From Zingiber officinale (lineage: Eukaryota > Streptophyta > Magnoliopsida > Zingiberales > Zingiberaceae), in NCBI RefSeq assembly GCF_018446385.1, contig NC_055991.1, forward strand, positions 119,207,794 to 119,271,793: a stretch of 64,000 nt of DNA, in the 5' to 3' direction. The stretch's first letter is position 1. Each line of letters starts with the position of its first letter. Shown piece after piece: positions 1 to 11,593 of the stretch. Made by a program: the position numbers and the translations under genes. The notes under the pieces are model-generated. The model saw only the letters and a list, made by a program, of their open reading frames with translations, was not told the origin of the DNA and ran no database searches.

Positions 1-1389
1 TGAAGTCACCATGGATCCCTACATAAGGAGTTATGTACTTTGGTTTCGTCAAACGTCACCCGTAACTGGGTGGACTATAAAGGCGATTACTGGGTATGTA
101 ACGAATTATGCAGAGGGATGTGAGTGATGTAGATGGGATCTATCCCTCCTATATGACGGGAGCGACATCAATATTCTTGATAGAGTGAGACCACGAAGTG
201 CATGGCCATGCCCAAATGAGTCAATATGAGATATTGAGCTCATTTGATCGAGTGAGTCTACTTGGAGTTCAAGATTTAGATTGATTAGAGGATGACACGG
301 TCTATGCCTCACATTGATCAATCTAGATGTCTAGAATAGAAGGACACTTGTCATATATTGTGAGGAGTCACAATTAGTAGTCACAAGGTGATGTTGGATC
401 TCAACATTCTTGTAACTTGGGTAGTAATGATGTGTTACTAGATACCGCTCATTACTTATACTCCTAAATGGGCTTAGGGGCATTGCCAACATTATAAGAA
501 CCTATAGGGTCACACACTAAGGACAATTAGATGGAGATTAGGTTCATATGATGAACCAAGAGGATTAGATTCATTTGATGAATCAAATTGGATTAAGAGT
601 AATCCTAATTGGGCTAATTGAGTTGGACTCAAGTTGATTCATGTGTTCAATGAGTCTAATTTAGATTATGACTCATTGAATCAATTTAATTAAATGAATT
701 AGATTCATTATATTAAATTGGCTTGAATTAAATTGTTGGATTAGATCAACCATGAGAGAGATTAAGTCAAGTTTGACTTGACTTGAGAGGAAGAGGGAGA
801 GTCAAGTTTGACTTAACTTTATGCCACATCATTTGTGACTTGGCATTAAGTGGCCAATGATAAGGTGCCACATCATCATGTTTAGCACATGTGTGTGCCA
901 CCTCATGGAGGTTACAAATCTCTTTAATGGCCACACTTAATGCAAAATGGGGGTTACACTTTTGTGAAAGTGGCCGGCCACTTTTGTGAAGGGAATGAAT
1001 TCAATTTTCATTCAAGTGTCATTTACATCTTCTTCTTCCTCAAGTGCTCTCTCTTCTTGCTCTTCCTCTCCTCTCTTGGCCGAACACCATCTAGGTGCTA
1101 GCACACCTATTGTTTGGTCTTCTCCACCTAATTAGTTCGTGTGGATACTTCTAGAGAGTTGTCTACTTTGACAACTTGAGATCCGGCATCTCCTTGGACG
1201 AGCGGGATATGAAAAGGGCACGCATCGAAGGTATAAAAGGTTTCCTCTTTGTAAATCTAGTATAGATCTAGATTAGAAACTCGTACTTATATTTTTGTTT
1301 TATTTCTACTTCGCACGGATTCGGTGGCTTGGGGCTTCGGGGTTTCCGCGACGCGAAAAAGCGATTTTCGCGACCCGAAAAACCCAACA
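1..1389 (+). repeat. 5' LTR of Ty1/copia element (left end probably outside window)
   Basis: The LTR is recognised by its 3' boundary. It ends in CCCAACA immediately before an initiator-Met primer-binding site (TGGTATCAGAGC at 1391). A TATA-like motif TATAAAAGG lies at 1232-1239, about 150 bp before the LTR end, so most of this stretch would be U3. The length of at least 1.39 kb fits the long-LTR Tork/Angela-type copia lineages. The window begins with TG, but I cannot tell whether that is the true LTR start. No intact partner LTR is visible: the last 16 or so bases of the LTR reappear at 4525-4540 at the end of the truncated integrase. Confidence 0.8.
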
Positions 1390-1390
1390 G

Positions 1391-1402
1391 TGGTATCAGA
1401 GC
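1391..1402 (+). promoter_or_regulatory. Primer-binding site, initiator tRNA-Met (copia)
   Basis: TGGTATCAGAGC is complementary to the 3' end of plant initiator tRNA-Met, the usual Ty1/copia primer. It lies one base after the LTR end. Confidence 0.92.
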
Positions 1403-2890
1403 CACGTGCCAAGCTTGTACGAGTTTAGTTTTTGTTTTTATGAAAAAAATTTAGTACTGTAACATTCTGTAAATTTATAATTTTTAGAGATTTTATGGGT
1501 ATTTTTCTCGTAGAAACGAAGCACAAGTGTTACGACACTTGTAGGCTTCGACTACCGAGAAGATTTTTCCGAAATGACAAGGTTTCGCCCCAAAACTTTT
1601 TGGGACAGCGGACTAAGGCGCTGTAGGATCGCTAAGGAACCCTCGCGATGGTTAGATTGCGGGTAGGGGCGCTGCCCCTGGCCCCGCAAGGGGATTCGTT
1701 CCGCGATTGCGCCCGAAAACCGCTAAACGGGACCGCCGAGAAATTTTACTCGTAAAAATTGTAAAAATTAATATTAAAATTACAGAAAATTATGAAAATT
1801 ACATAATTTAGAATTATGTATAATTTGTGATAGTCATGGCCCAAAAAAACCCAATCTGATTGGATTTGTGTTGTAATTCATATTACGGTCTGCGCGCCGT
1901 CATTTGTGTTGTGCGTGTTGTACATTTGATTCGCGACCTGCGCGTCATGCCTTTCTCTATTATTTATTCTTATTGTAAATTAGTTTAGACTCGAATGTAA
2001 CTCGAGTTTTAAAATTGTAATGTACAAAATTAGAGCGGTGGAAGGTCCACTCGAGACGGAGTTACGAGGAGGGCGCGAGCAACACAAGGTGGTCAAAGGG
2101 AGGAGCTTGAGAAGCTGTTGACCCTAGGTTGACCATCCGATCTTCTCATTGGCTTGAGAAGATCGTAGTAGGGTCATGACTAATCACGAATTAATTTAAT
2201 TAATTGCTTGTGTATATGTGATGCATGATTAAGTAATTAATTAGTGCTTAACGATTAGATTAGATCTAAGTCGTGCACATGATGCACCCCTAGATTAGAT
2301 TAGATCTATCGCGTATTTGATACACATCGACGATTAGATTAGATCTAAATCGCGTCAACTCTAATGCCTACCGTGCCGTGATACCTATCACTACCTCGAT
2401 CACATGTGTTGTTGAATCTGCCAAAGCAGAGCAACACATATTATCTTGGTAGGGTACGAAGGGACAATCTTGGTCCCGTTTATCAACGCATGGGCGAGTA
2501 CAAACTCAATTAGATTGAGTATTCCTAGTTAACTCGGTTGGATCGAGTATAACTATAGGCATTCTTCCAATGGTTGGAAAGATAGGACATAAATCACATT
2601 TATATTAATTCATGGGCGTATTAGCCAAAGCTAACTCAAGTTTTAATATAACTGCGGATAATGATCCTATAAACAAGAGTTGCATAGAGATGTAATTGGT
2701 AAATTGTTACTTACCGATCATACTAAGTCTTGGGCGTATTAGCCAAAGCTAACTCAAGGGTTAGTATGATGTGGATCTTGTCCCACATGAATTATAGAAT
2801 TCAGTGGGAGCATCATTTAGTTAAAGGCCTAATTAAATTATTTAAAAGAATATGATATTTATTTTCTGCTTTTTCCTGTTGTAGATAACC
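1403..2890 (+). other. Copia leader between PBS and gag, with direct repeats
   Basis: This is about 1.5 kb of untranslated leader with no gene. It contains a 28-bp direct repeat beginning TGGGCGTATTAGCC at 2613-2640 and 2731-2758 (spacing 118 bp). Three copies of a TTAGATTAGATCTA-type motif occur between about 2251 and 2350. Such repeated leaders are common in Angela-like copia elements; a role in packaging or dimerisation would be inference. Confidence 0.6.
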
Positions 2891-3573
2891 ATGACGTCAA
2901 ATACGAACACTTTCTCCCTACGATCTGTTCTTGAGAAGGACAAGCTCAACGGAGCAAATTTCCTGGACTGGTACAGGAACTTGAGAATAGTTCTCACCCA
3001 GGAACGTAAACTGTACGTTCTGGAGCAGCCCATTCCGGAGGCTCCTCCTGCCAATGCCCCGCAAGCTGACAAAGATGCTTATAAGAAGCATCAAGATGAC
3101 GCATTAGATGTGTCTTGTCTAATGCTCGCGACCATGAACTCTGAGCTTCAGAAGTAAATGGGCGCTTACGATATGGTTGAACATCTTCGTCAACTGTATC
3201 AAGGACAAGCGAGGCATGAGAGATTTGAGATCTCAAGGGCACTATTTCAGTGCAAGATGTCAGATGGGGCTCCCGTAGGCCCATATGTACTCAAAATGAT
3301 TGGGTACATAGAAAACCTACAAAGATTGGGATTCCCACTAGGCCAATGCGATCGACTGATCTTGCAATCCTTGCTAGCTATAGTCGGTTCGTTCTAAACT
3401 ACAATATAAACAAAATTGACAAGTCACCGGCCGAGCTACTTAGCATGTTAAGAACTACGCTGAACCTTAAGAAGGCAAAGCCCCACTGCTGTTCAGAAAC
3501 ACAAGGGCAAGGACAAGCCCAAAGGCAAAGGAAAGTCCCAAGCCAAGGGCAAAGGCAAGACACTGAAGCCTAA
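2891..3573 (+). pseudogene. Copia gag (UBN2-type), broken
   Basis: This is the gag of the leftmost copia element. The start MTSNTNTFSL and the following NFLDWYRNLR and LERPI-like segment are typical of plant copia gag (UBN2 family). The frame opens at 2891 and stops at 3155-3157 (TAA), then continues in the same frame as MGAYDMVEHL to a second stop at about 3395. A frameshift near 3360-3390 moves the matching protein (FVLNYNINKID, LLSMLRT) to another frame ending at 3573. The CCHC knuckle lies further on in a third segment. The protein cannot be made intact, and no selection on it is visible. Confidence 0.85.
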
Positions 3574-4540
3574 AGGAGGGGTCGCCAAGGATGCTACCTG
3601 CTTCCACTGCGGTCAGACCGGGCACTGGAAGAGGAACTGCAAGGTCTACCTGGAAGATCTTAAGAAGAAGCGAAGTGAGACTTCCACTTCAGGTATATAT
3701 GTTATAGAAGTCAATCTATCTATTTCTTCATCATGGGTATTAGATACCGGATGTGCTTCTCACATTTGTACTAATGTGCAGGCGCTGAGAAATAGCAGGG
3801 CATTGGCGAAGGGCGAGGTAAACCTACGTGTAGGCAATGGAGCACGGGTTGCTGCTGTTGCTGTAGGAACTTATCATCTATCTCTTGCCTCTGGGCTTGT
3901 ATTAGAATTAGATGAATGTTGTTATGTGTCTGCATTAACTAAGAACATAATTTCAGTTTTTTGTTTGGACAAGAAAGGCTTCTCTTTTATTATAAAGGAC
4001 AATGTTGTTCTGTTTATTTAAAAGACATGTTCTATTGTAGTGCACCTCTGATGAACGGACTCTACATTCTAGACCTTGAAAGCTCTATCTATAACATAAA
4101 TACCAAGAGGTTCAAGTCAAATGACATGAACCAAACCTATCTCTGGCACTGTCGCTTAGGTCATATAAATGACAAGTGCTTATCCCAGCTCCATAAGGAT
4201 GGTTTGCTGGACTCATTTGATTTTAAATCTTATGAGACGTGTGAGTCATGCCTACTAGGCAAGATGACCAAGACTCCCTTTAGTGGGCACAGCGAAAGAG
4301 CGACTGATTTGTTAGGACTTATACATAGTGATGTATGTGACCCTTTCAATGTCGCTGCTAGAGGTGGTTATAGGTACTTCATCACATTTACTGATGACTT
4401 CAGTAGATATGGTTATGTGTACTTAATGACACATAAGTCTGAATCCTTTGAAAAGTTCAAAGAATTCAAGAATGAAGTACAGAACCAGCTTGGCAAGAGT
4501 ATTAAGATACTTCGATCAGATCGAGGTCCGAAAAACCCAA
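3574..4540 (+). pseudogene. Copia zinc knuckle, protease and truncated integrase
   Basis: In order: a CCHC zinc knuckle (CFHCGQTGHWKRNC, about 3604-3645), a retropepsin with LDTGCASHIC (about 3739-3768), then the GAG-pre-integrase segment (LWHCRLGHINDKC) with its HHCC zinc ligands. The start of the integrase core follows (LIHSDVCDP, FITFTDDFSRYGYVY). A frameshift near 4020 and a stop at 4019-4021 separate protease from integrase. Integrase ends abruptly after LRSDRG, at the first catalytic strand; reverse transcriptase and RNase H are absent. The break leads straight into CCGAAAAACCCAACA, the terminal bases of the element's LTR, so a deletion joined integrase to the LTR end. Confidence 0.85.
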
Positions 4541-4767
4541 CAGAAAGGTATAAAAGAGTATGCTAGGTCTAAAGAAAAATAAGATTCATCTCTGTCCCTA
4601 TTATTTTCGATTTCTCTTCTTCTGTTTCTAACTTGAGCGTCGGAGGGCCAACGTCATGGACCCCTTCCCTGGTTTGGTTTGTTTTACAGATAGGAGAGAG
4701 GTCTTCATCTAGTCAGTAGAACTTTCACATTCCCGACTTTTCAGCTTCACGCTTTCGGAGGGGATCA
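4541..4767 (+). repeat. Fragment of Tat-type Ty3/gypsy LTR (TATA-R-U5 end)
   Basis: The segment starts with a TATA-like GGTATAAAAGAG and contains CTTGAGCGTCGGAGGGCCAA. The same block occurs near the 3' ends of the LTRs at 7194-8217 and 26617-27470. It finishes at GGGGATCA, matching their GGATCA ends. Only the last 230 bp or so are present. It is related to, but clearly diverged from, the large Tat element to the right, so it is a separate insertion remnant. Confidence 0.7.
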
Positions 4768-5805
4768 GTGATATAGAATTTTTTTGGAATAATAAAGTTT
4801 AAATCATGATTTTCTCTTACAGTTTAGCATAAAATATTTATAGATATGATCTGATCTCTTTTGAGACCATCTTAGAACCAGTTAAAAATTAACATATATT
4901 TATTATATTTCATATAATTTTTACACTATACATTTACATCTTTATCTATGTTGTTAATGAAAGAAAATAAAAATATAAGAGGACAAGGAAGGCAGCCACC
5001 ATTAAGAAGTTCATGCACATCAAAGATAGATAATAAACTAAGCAGAGACGAATCAACCACAACAATATCCAGTAAACTTACAATCTGATTTGCCCAAGTA
5101 GGTAAAGGAGTTGATAGAAGACCAGACAACCACGGGGCAACACTAGTGGACGTTGTACATCTAGCTTAGTCATGCCTTCACAGTTTGGCTGGCCACTAGA
5201 AACCGTTTGTCGTTTGTAGAGGATAAAACTTACTCTTTTGTGTTGATACAGAGAACGCGTGAGCATCTATTCTCAAGTGCTCTATTCAAGGCTTGCTATG
5301 GAGGAAGGTCTTCTGATTATCTATAGGAGAATGGTTAAAGTTTTCGAATAATAATACCGAGACATTCAAATTTTAAAGGAAATAAAAAATCTGAAACCGT
5401 CACGTTAGTAGCCCCAAGCCCTCCAAATCATTGGGAGAAATAAAGAGGGAAAGCCCAAGTGACACGTGCCTGAGTGAGATATATAGAGATGATGAAATCC
5501 TTTGTTAAATTTTGATCACTATAACTTTATTCCAAACACTTACGACTAACAATATCCCGAAGATGAATTTTCAGATTTTAAAGAGACACATCTGACACTT
5601 CTCTATGAGATATGATAGGATGTTAAATGTGAACATTGTCATTATTTTTTTTATTAATATAAAAATATTTATTTATAAAAAACTAATATAATACCAAAAT
5701 TATTTTGATAAAGTTGAAATATTTATGTTGAAATTTGTATAATTATGAGTAAGTTAAAAGAATAAATATTTTAATTAAATTAGAGTAGTTTTACCTTTAT
5801 TAAAA

Positions 5806-6293
5806 TTAGGAGTGTAATCGAGCTCTTTTGAATGTTTGAGTTTAGCTCATTTATAATCGAGCCGAGTTCGAACTTTATTTAACGAATATATCCATAACTC
5901 ACGAGCTTATCGAGCTTTTATCAAACCTAAACGAGCTTAATAAATATAAATTATAAATTTAAATATTTATTAAAAACTAAATTATATATTTAGAGAAAAT
6001 TATAATATTTTTGTTAAAATTTATAATTTTATTCTAATAAATAAATTTAATATATTTAGTTATATTTTTCATAAGTAAAATATATAAATTTAATATCAAC
6101 ATTATTATTATTTTTATTTAAAATTGATTCATGAGCTTACTAACGAACATGCTCACGAGCTAATAAGCCAAGTATTATAAAGCTTGAGCTTGATTTGTTT
6201 ATCTTAACGATCTCATTAAACGAGCTCAAACGACCTTTTATCGAATTGAGTTTCAAATAATTCATGAGTAGTTTGGTTTATTTACACCTCTAA
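5806..6293. mobile_element. TIR-bounded, non-coding repeat (MITE-like, 488 bp)
   Basis: The ends are TTAGGAGTGTAA and, inverted, TTAGAGGTGTAA (10 of 12 identical). Just inside each end are repeated CGAGCT/AGCTCG-type motifs (for example ATCGAGCCGAGTTCGAAC and AAACGAGCTCAAACG), giving an overall self-complementary layout with an AT-rich middle. This CGAGCTT-rich composition is widespread in plant genomes. No transposase is encoded. Target duplication is not clear, so the superfamily is left open. Confidence 0.5.
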
Positions 6294-6383
6294 CTACAAT
6301 ATCATTAAAATAAAAATAATTTTAGGATGAAAAATCCTATGAGTTATTCTTTTTACTTTAAAAAATTATTTTTTAAAAAAATG

Positions 6384-6385
<2 letters not shown>

Positions 6386-6443
<58 letters not shown>
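6386..6443. repeat. (TA)n microsatellite
   Basis: An uninterrupted TA dinucleotide run of about 58 bp. Confidence 0.95.
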
Positions 6444-6447
<4 letters not shown>

Positions 6448-7193
6448 AATATTTTAAATCTGATGAGCAAGCTTTGAATTTGTCAAATTACAGTGCGCGA
6501 GCAAAAAATATTAAATCCCTACCAACGATGTTGTTATTGAATTGTAAATTTTAAATTTGTGCAAAAAAGTATTTTTCAAATTTATTTAAATTTCTGTAAG
6601 TTTTAATATTTATTAAATAGCTAAATACTCTTATTCAGTAAGTAAAATATATTGGAAAGCAATTAACTTTAGTTATGATAAAATAACACTGTGACGATAA
6701 TTAAACCAATATAAAAATATTATGCAATAAATAATTACTATTTTCTGGACTATGGCAATTAAATTATTATTTTGCCACTAATTAATTAGCATTTCATGTT
6801 GTAATTTAATTCCTAATTTTAAAAAAAAATAAAACTAAGAAAGATATGAGATGTTTATGCAAATGCGATTCAATCTGAAGTAATTAATGTTTGAGTTTTA
6901 TTCCATTGAAATACTTGTTCAAATTTTAAAGGCAAATATATCAGTTTTAACCAAAATTATTATTTAGTTAACGATTTGACTCAAATGCTTATTCAATTTT
7001 TCTTCAAAGTAAAAAAAAAAAAATCTCTTATCTTTATTATTATTAAAAAGGTATTTTATTTTATATTAAAAATACTTTTATTTTTATATCCTGCACCTGT
7101 TTTAATTAAAAATATTATAATATGAAATAATTTTGATTAAAATGATTCTAAGTTATTTTTGTCAAATTACTTTATCAAAACTGATTTAATATT

Positions 7194-8217
7194 TGACGCG
7201 ATGATAAGGAGAGGTCCCACCCCACAAAAAGATAGATTCGCTATTTTAGCGGCCCCCCTAGTGTCGAGGTCCCACCCCACAAAGGATAGTGGTTACGGTG
7301 GAGGTCAAAGTCAAGTCGATCAACGCGCAGATAGCATTGGCCGGTCAGATAAGCATGCCCCGATCGGGGGGAGAAGTTTCCGGTCCGATCCCGCCTTCGA
7401 CATGGGGAGGTGTCAAACGACCGACGCTCAATGGATTAGGGGACGTCGGACGAAGAAGGAGACGATGTGCAAAAGTCGGGCCGAGCGACTACCCTGCTCG
7501 GCCAACCAGCAAGACTTGGCATTGGCAGAGCGGAACTTTTGTCGAGCGGCTACCCCGCTCGGTCAGGCAGCAGGACGTGGCACAAGCAGAGTGGAACATC
7601 TGTTGAGTGGACGCGACACAAACATAGTGGAGTTCCGGCCGAGCGGACGTGGCACAAGCACGGTTGAGTTTCGACCGAGCGGACGAGATACAAGAACAAC
7701 GAAGTTCCAGCCGAGCGGCCAACCCGCTCGGCCTAGTTACATACTCTCTCAAGTATCCATCGACATCCCTTTAGGAGTTATTGCCGCCGACACTGGGCAT
7801 GGACAGCCAGAAGATCGTATGACGGAACATTCCACTATCACTTCAGAGATATGCTTGGCCTGTTAAGGTACTGTGTCAGGGGCACTTTACTGACAAGTCT
7901 TTTTAAAGAAAATTTAGGGAAGCATGCTCGCCTTGTGAAGCGTGTACATGCGCTATAGGAGCTCTATATAAAGGGGGTCCAAGCATCGACAGAGGTACAC
8001 AATACGAGATACACTGTTCTTGCTATTGTTCATTCTTGCTCTGCCTTCTTCTTCATCACGGGTGACTGACTTGAGCGTCGGAGGGCCAACGCGGGGGACT
8101 CCTTCCTTGGCTCAGCATTGACGTAATTTGTATTGTAGGTCCGAACGGAGTCTATAGGCGGTCAACGGGAGCGCCACATCCCCAGCTTTCCATCTCATTG
8201 ACTTTTGGACAGGATCA
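7194..8217 (+). repeat. 5' LTR of Tat-type element
   Basis: It aligns with 26617-27470: shared blocks include GAGGTCCCACC/GAGGCCCCACC at the start, GACTTGAGCGTCGGAGGGCC, and the terminal GGATCA. TATA box TATATAAAG lies at 7965-7973. The 5' copy is about 170 bp longer, mostly from extra GAGCGGACG-type units between 7590 and 7740. Three self-complementary CCGAGCGG...CCGCTCGG motifs (7479-7503, 7543-7561, 7710-7732) are present. Confidence 0.88.
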
Positions 8218-8219
8218 TA

Positions 8220-8238
8220 TTTGGCGCCATTTGTGGGA
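8220..8238 (+). promoter_or_regulatory. Primer-binding site of Tat-type element
   Basis: TTTGGCGCCATTTGTGGGA begins two bases after the LTR end. A TTTGGCGCC start of this kind is typical for Tat/Ogre-lineage elements. The exact primer tRNA was not assigned. Confidence 0.75.
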
Positions 8239-8264
8239 ACTTAACCTGTATTCGAGTTGAGAAG

Positions 8265-9372
8265 ATGGAGAGCGCTGGACGACTCACCACCGTGATGCTC
8301 ACCAAGGAGGAGCTCGACATGCTTGTGCAAGCTCGAGCGGCGAAGATGTTCGAGCAGCAACAACAGCAAGCACTAGCCGATCGGTTAGTACAACAGCCGA
8401 TGATGTCGGCAGTAAGAGGGCAAACAGGATTGGAAGATCAACCGTAACCAGTTTCCATATGGGGGCAGAATAGAGGTCCGACCGGCACGCAAGAAGCACT
8501 GCCCGTGCCCATCTCCTTTCATCACGTCTTGTTCCAAACCCCCTCAGAAATAGCCCAGGCGAACCAGGAGAGGGGGTCATCCTCGGACGACTCTTCCATT
8601 CAGGATGCGCGAAAAGGAAAGGCGCCTAGAAGTCACGCATCACTCGAGTGGATCAATCTGCAGTTCTCTCAAGCGATCTTGAGTGACCCTCTACTCAGGC
8701 ACTATACCCCACTGGCGATCGGGGAATATAACGGGACGACCGATCTAGACAATCATATGGATAAGTTTTGATAGCGCCGTCATGCTGCACCAGTACACAG
8801 ACGGGGTGAAATGTCAAGTCTTTTTCACTACTCTCTCTGGCTCGGCACAGTACTGGTTTTGAAGAGTGCCGGGTGGCTCAATATGTAGCTTCAAGGACTT
8901 TCGAGCTGTGTTCCAATACTATTTCGCCAGCAGCCGACGCTATCAGAAGACGAGCGTCAAGCTCTTTGCTCTAAAGCAGGTTTCCAAGGAAGCGGTCCAA
9001 GCGTACATTAGACATTTCAATCAAGTAGCCATGGATATACCCTCAGTCTCATTCGAGACGATGATGAACGCCTTCACTCAGGGGTTGGCTGAAGGAGAGT
9101 TTTTCCCATCGCTCATCAGAAAGTCGCCCAGGGACTTCGATCACCTGCTCAAGAAGGCCAATGAATACATAAATGTTGAAGAAGCCCAGGCGGCAAGGAA
9201 AAAGGAGACGTCGACTGAGCCCGCGCTAGCGCTCGAGCCGCGATCATCGAGTAGCCACCAACCGCCCAAAGGGCCAAGAGCGGAGGGAGCGCGGCTACAC
9301 CAGAAGGCTAGGACACATGTCGTGCAGCATGTGGCCTCCAGTCGGCAGAAGACGACAAAAGGCAATGTATAG
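8265..9372 (+). pseudogene. Gag of Tat-type element (Retrotrans_gag domain), broken
   Basis: The start ATG at 8265 opens MESAGRLTTV, followed by a Gln-rich stretch. The capsid-like domain (HYTPLAIGEYNGTTDLDNH, then FFTTLSGSAQYWF and FKDFRAVFQYYFASSRRYQK) is that of the Retrotrans_gag family. The reading frame is interrupted at about 8445, at 8769-8771, and by a stop after AQYWF near 8862. The longest clean piece is 8866-9372 and ends in a basic Lys/Arg-rich tail. The usual zinc knuckle is not visible. It would have formed the particle shell in the cytoplasm; as it stands it is a relic. Confidence 0.8.
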
Positions 9373-9639
9373 ACGCCAATGTTCTGCTCCTTTCATTAGT
9401 CAACGATGCACAGCAGGCGCGACTGCTACAATATGACTCCGATCGATAGCTGATCAGCTCCGAGAGGATACCGCCATCGATCTCCAACTCCCGAACAGCG
9501 ACATAGACAACAATCTACCGGGCAACGAGATGAAAGAAGGACGCCCGAGTGGCACAATCAGCACCAACGGAGGGATAACGCTGATCCTTCCCGAGGCTCA
9601 GCTGAGTGAAATAGACTCTCCGCTCGGGAAGAAGAAAAC

Positions 9640-10445
9640 AGAAGCAACACTGCTCGAGGAGAGATAGGCATGATCGTCGGTGGGTCGACCGTCAGCGACT
9701 CTAACAATGCCAGGAAGTCGTACGCTCGACGGCTGGAGATCCACGCCGTAGAATGCAGCAGGGAGAAGATAGAATGGCCCGAGATCAGCTTCGGCCCAGG
9801 GATTTAGAGGGAGTGGAGATTTCTCACGATGACACGCTGATCATCCGGACTGTAATTGCTAATTACGTTATTCATCAAACTTTTGTGGATATAGGGAGTT
9901 CGGTGAACATCATCTTCAAGAAGGCATTCAATTACAAATTGATCGAAGTGAGTTGCTACCCATGATGACCCCACTCTACGACTTCACAGGCAACGAGGTA
10001 CTGCCGCTCGGATAAGCCCAATTGGTTATCTCGCTCGGGGAAGAGCCACTGAGGAGAACCAAGTCCATAAACTTCATCATGGTGAACGCCCCGTCGGCCT
10101 ACAACGTCATCTTAGGACGACTGACCCTCAACAAATTCTGAGCGGTGGTGTCTACATATTGCCAAAAGATCAAGTTCCTGGTGGACAATCGGGTAGGCGA
10201 TGTCAAAGGCGATCAGATGGTCACGCGGTGATGCTACGTCGAGATGGTCAAGTCCGAAGCGATAAGCGCTCGGAAGAATCCGCGCTTGGAGGTGAACGTT
10301 GTCACCGAGAGGCCTGCATTGGTATACGAGGTTTAAATTCACCCAAGCCAGACGGAGGTCACCACCTCCATCGAGGCCGATCGGGGACCTAAGAAGAAGG
10401 CAGCTCAAGAGGTCGTGGAGCGCGAATCATCTCCAACCCTACAGG
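9640..10445 (+). pseudogene. Protease and linker remnant of Tat-type element
   Basis: A retropepsin-like segment reads IISHDDTLIIR-type text followed by FVDIGSSVNIIF. The catalytic D-T/S-G is represented as DIG, with Ile at a position that is normally Thr. Downstream FIMVNAPSAYNVILGR is the second conserved protease motif of gypsy elements. Stops and frameshifts break it at about 9963, 10014, 10139, 10231 and 10335. Sequence identity ends near 10445, where reverse transcriptase would be expected, and a minisatellite begins about 100 bp later. Confidence 0.75.
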
Positions 10446-10546
10446 GTCGGATGAGAGGTGCACGAGTGAATACATATATTTTTGTATGTTTCCTGAACGC
10501 AGGGCAAAATATGAATAAAAGTGAATAATGTCACTCTTGAGATGCG

Positions 10547-11593
10547 TCTACATCAACGGTCGAGCGACGACCTTAAACCCTCGTCTACATCAACGGTCGA
10601 GCGGCGACCCTAAACCCTCGTCTTCACCAACGGTCGAGCGATAACCTTAAACCCTAGTCTACATCAACGGTCGAGCGGCGACCTTAAATCCTAGTCTACA
10701 TCAATGGTCAAGCGGTAATCTTAAACGCTCATCTTCACCAACGATCAAGCGACGACCTTAAACCCTGGTCTACATTAACGGTCGAGCGGCAACCTTAAAC
10801 CCAAGTCTTCACATATTCTTCATCAACGGGCGAGTGGCGACTTTAAACTCAAGTCTTTACCTAGTCTTCATCAACGGTCAAGCGATGACCTTAAACCCAT
10901 GTCTCCCCCAACAGTCGAGCGACGACCTTAAACCCTCATTTTCACCAATGGTCAAGTGGCGACCTTAAATCCTAGTCTACATCAACGGTTGAGCTACGAC
11001 CTTAAACCCAAGTCTTCACCTATTCTTCATCAACGGTCGAGCGACGACCTTAAACACAAGTCTTCGCTTAGTCTCATCAACGGTCGAGCGGCAACCTTAA
11101 ATCCTCGTCTTCTCCAACGATCGAGCGGCGACTTTAAACCCTAGTCTACATCAATGGTCGAGCGACGACCTTAAACCCTAGTCTACATCAACGGTCAAGA
11201 GGCGACCTTAAACCCTGATCTACATCAACGGTCGAGCAGCGACCTTAAACCCTTGTCTAGGTCAACAGTCGAGCAGCGACCTTAAACCCTAGTCTACATC
11301 AATGGTCAAGCGCGACCTTAAACCCTATGCCAACGATCGAACGACGACCTTAAACCCAAGTTTTCTCCTAGTCTTCATCAACAGTCGAGCGACCACCTTA
11401 AACTCTCATCTTCTCCAACGGTCGAGCGATGACCTTAAATCCTAGTCTACATCAATGGTCGAGCGGTGACCTTAAACCCTAGTCTACATCAACGGTCGAG
11501 CGGTGACCTTAAACCCTCGTCTACGTCAACAGTCGAACAGCGACCTTAAACCCTAGTCTACATTAACGGTCGAGCGGTGACTTTAAACCCTTG
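10547..11593 (+). repeat. 37-bp/48-bp minisatellite, 27 copies, inside Tat-type element
   Basis: I count 27 head-to-tail units sharing the core ACGGTCGAGCGGCGACC followed by TTAAACCC. Most units are 37 bp. Units 8, 9, 13 and 22 are 48 bp and unit 14 is 47 bp, because of an 11-bp insert resembling CACCTATTCTT just before the core. Unit 21 is shortened and unit 20 lacks one base. In many units the core is a small dyad (GGTCG...CGACC). The array sits where pol is missing and before the antisense gene. Tandem arrays in this 3' region are known from Ogre/Tat elements and can seed satellite DNA. Confidence 0.92.

Larger units (their letters stand above)
4768..7193. other. AT-rich intergenic stretch, no gene recognised
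   Basis: I see no coding region here: short reading frames are chance frames in AT-rich DNA. It holds the TIR-bounded element at 5806-6293, a (TA)n microsatellite, and otherwise low-complexity A/T runs. Confidence 0.6.

Noticed and set aside
7194..8217. Independent gene in the LTR (frame 7159-7866)
   Set aside because: The frame crosses the LTR start and consists of GAGCGG-type repeats; it is not conserved in the 3' LTR.
10547..11593. CRISPR-like or telomere-like array
   Set aside because: Units are contiguous without unique spacers, and the TTAAACCCT part is not the plant telomere repeat; it is a retroelement minisatellite.
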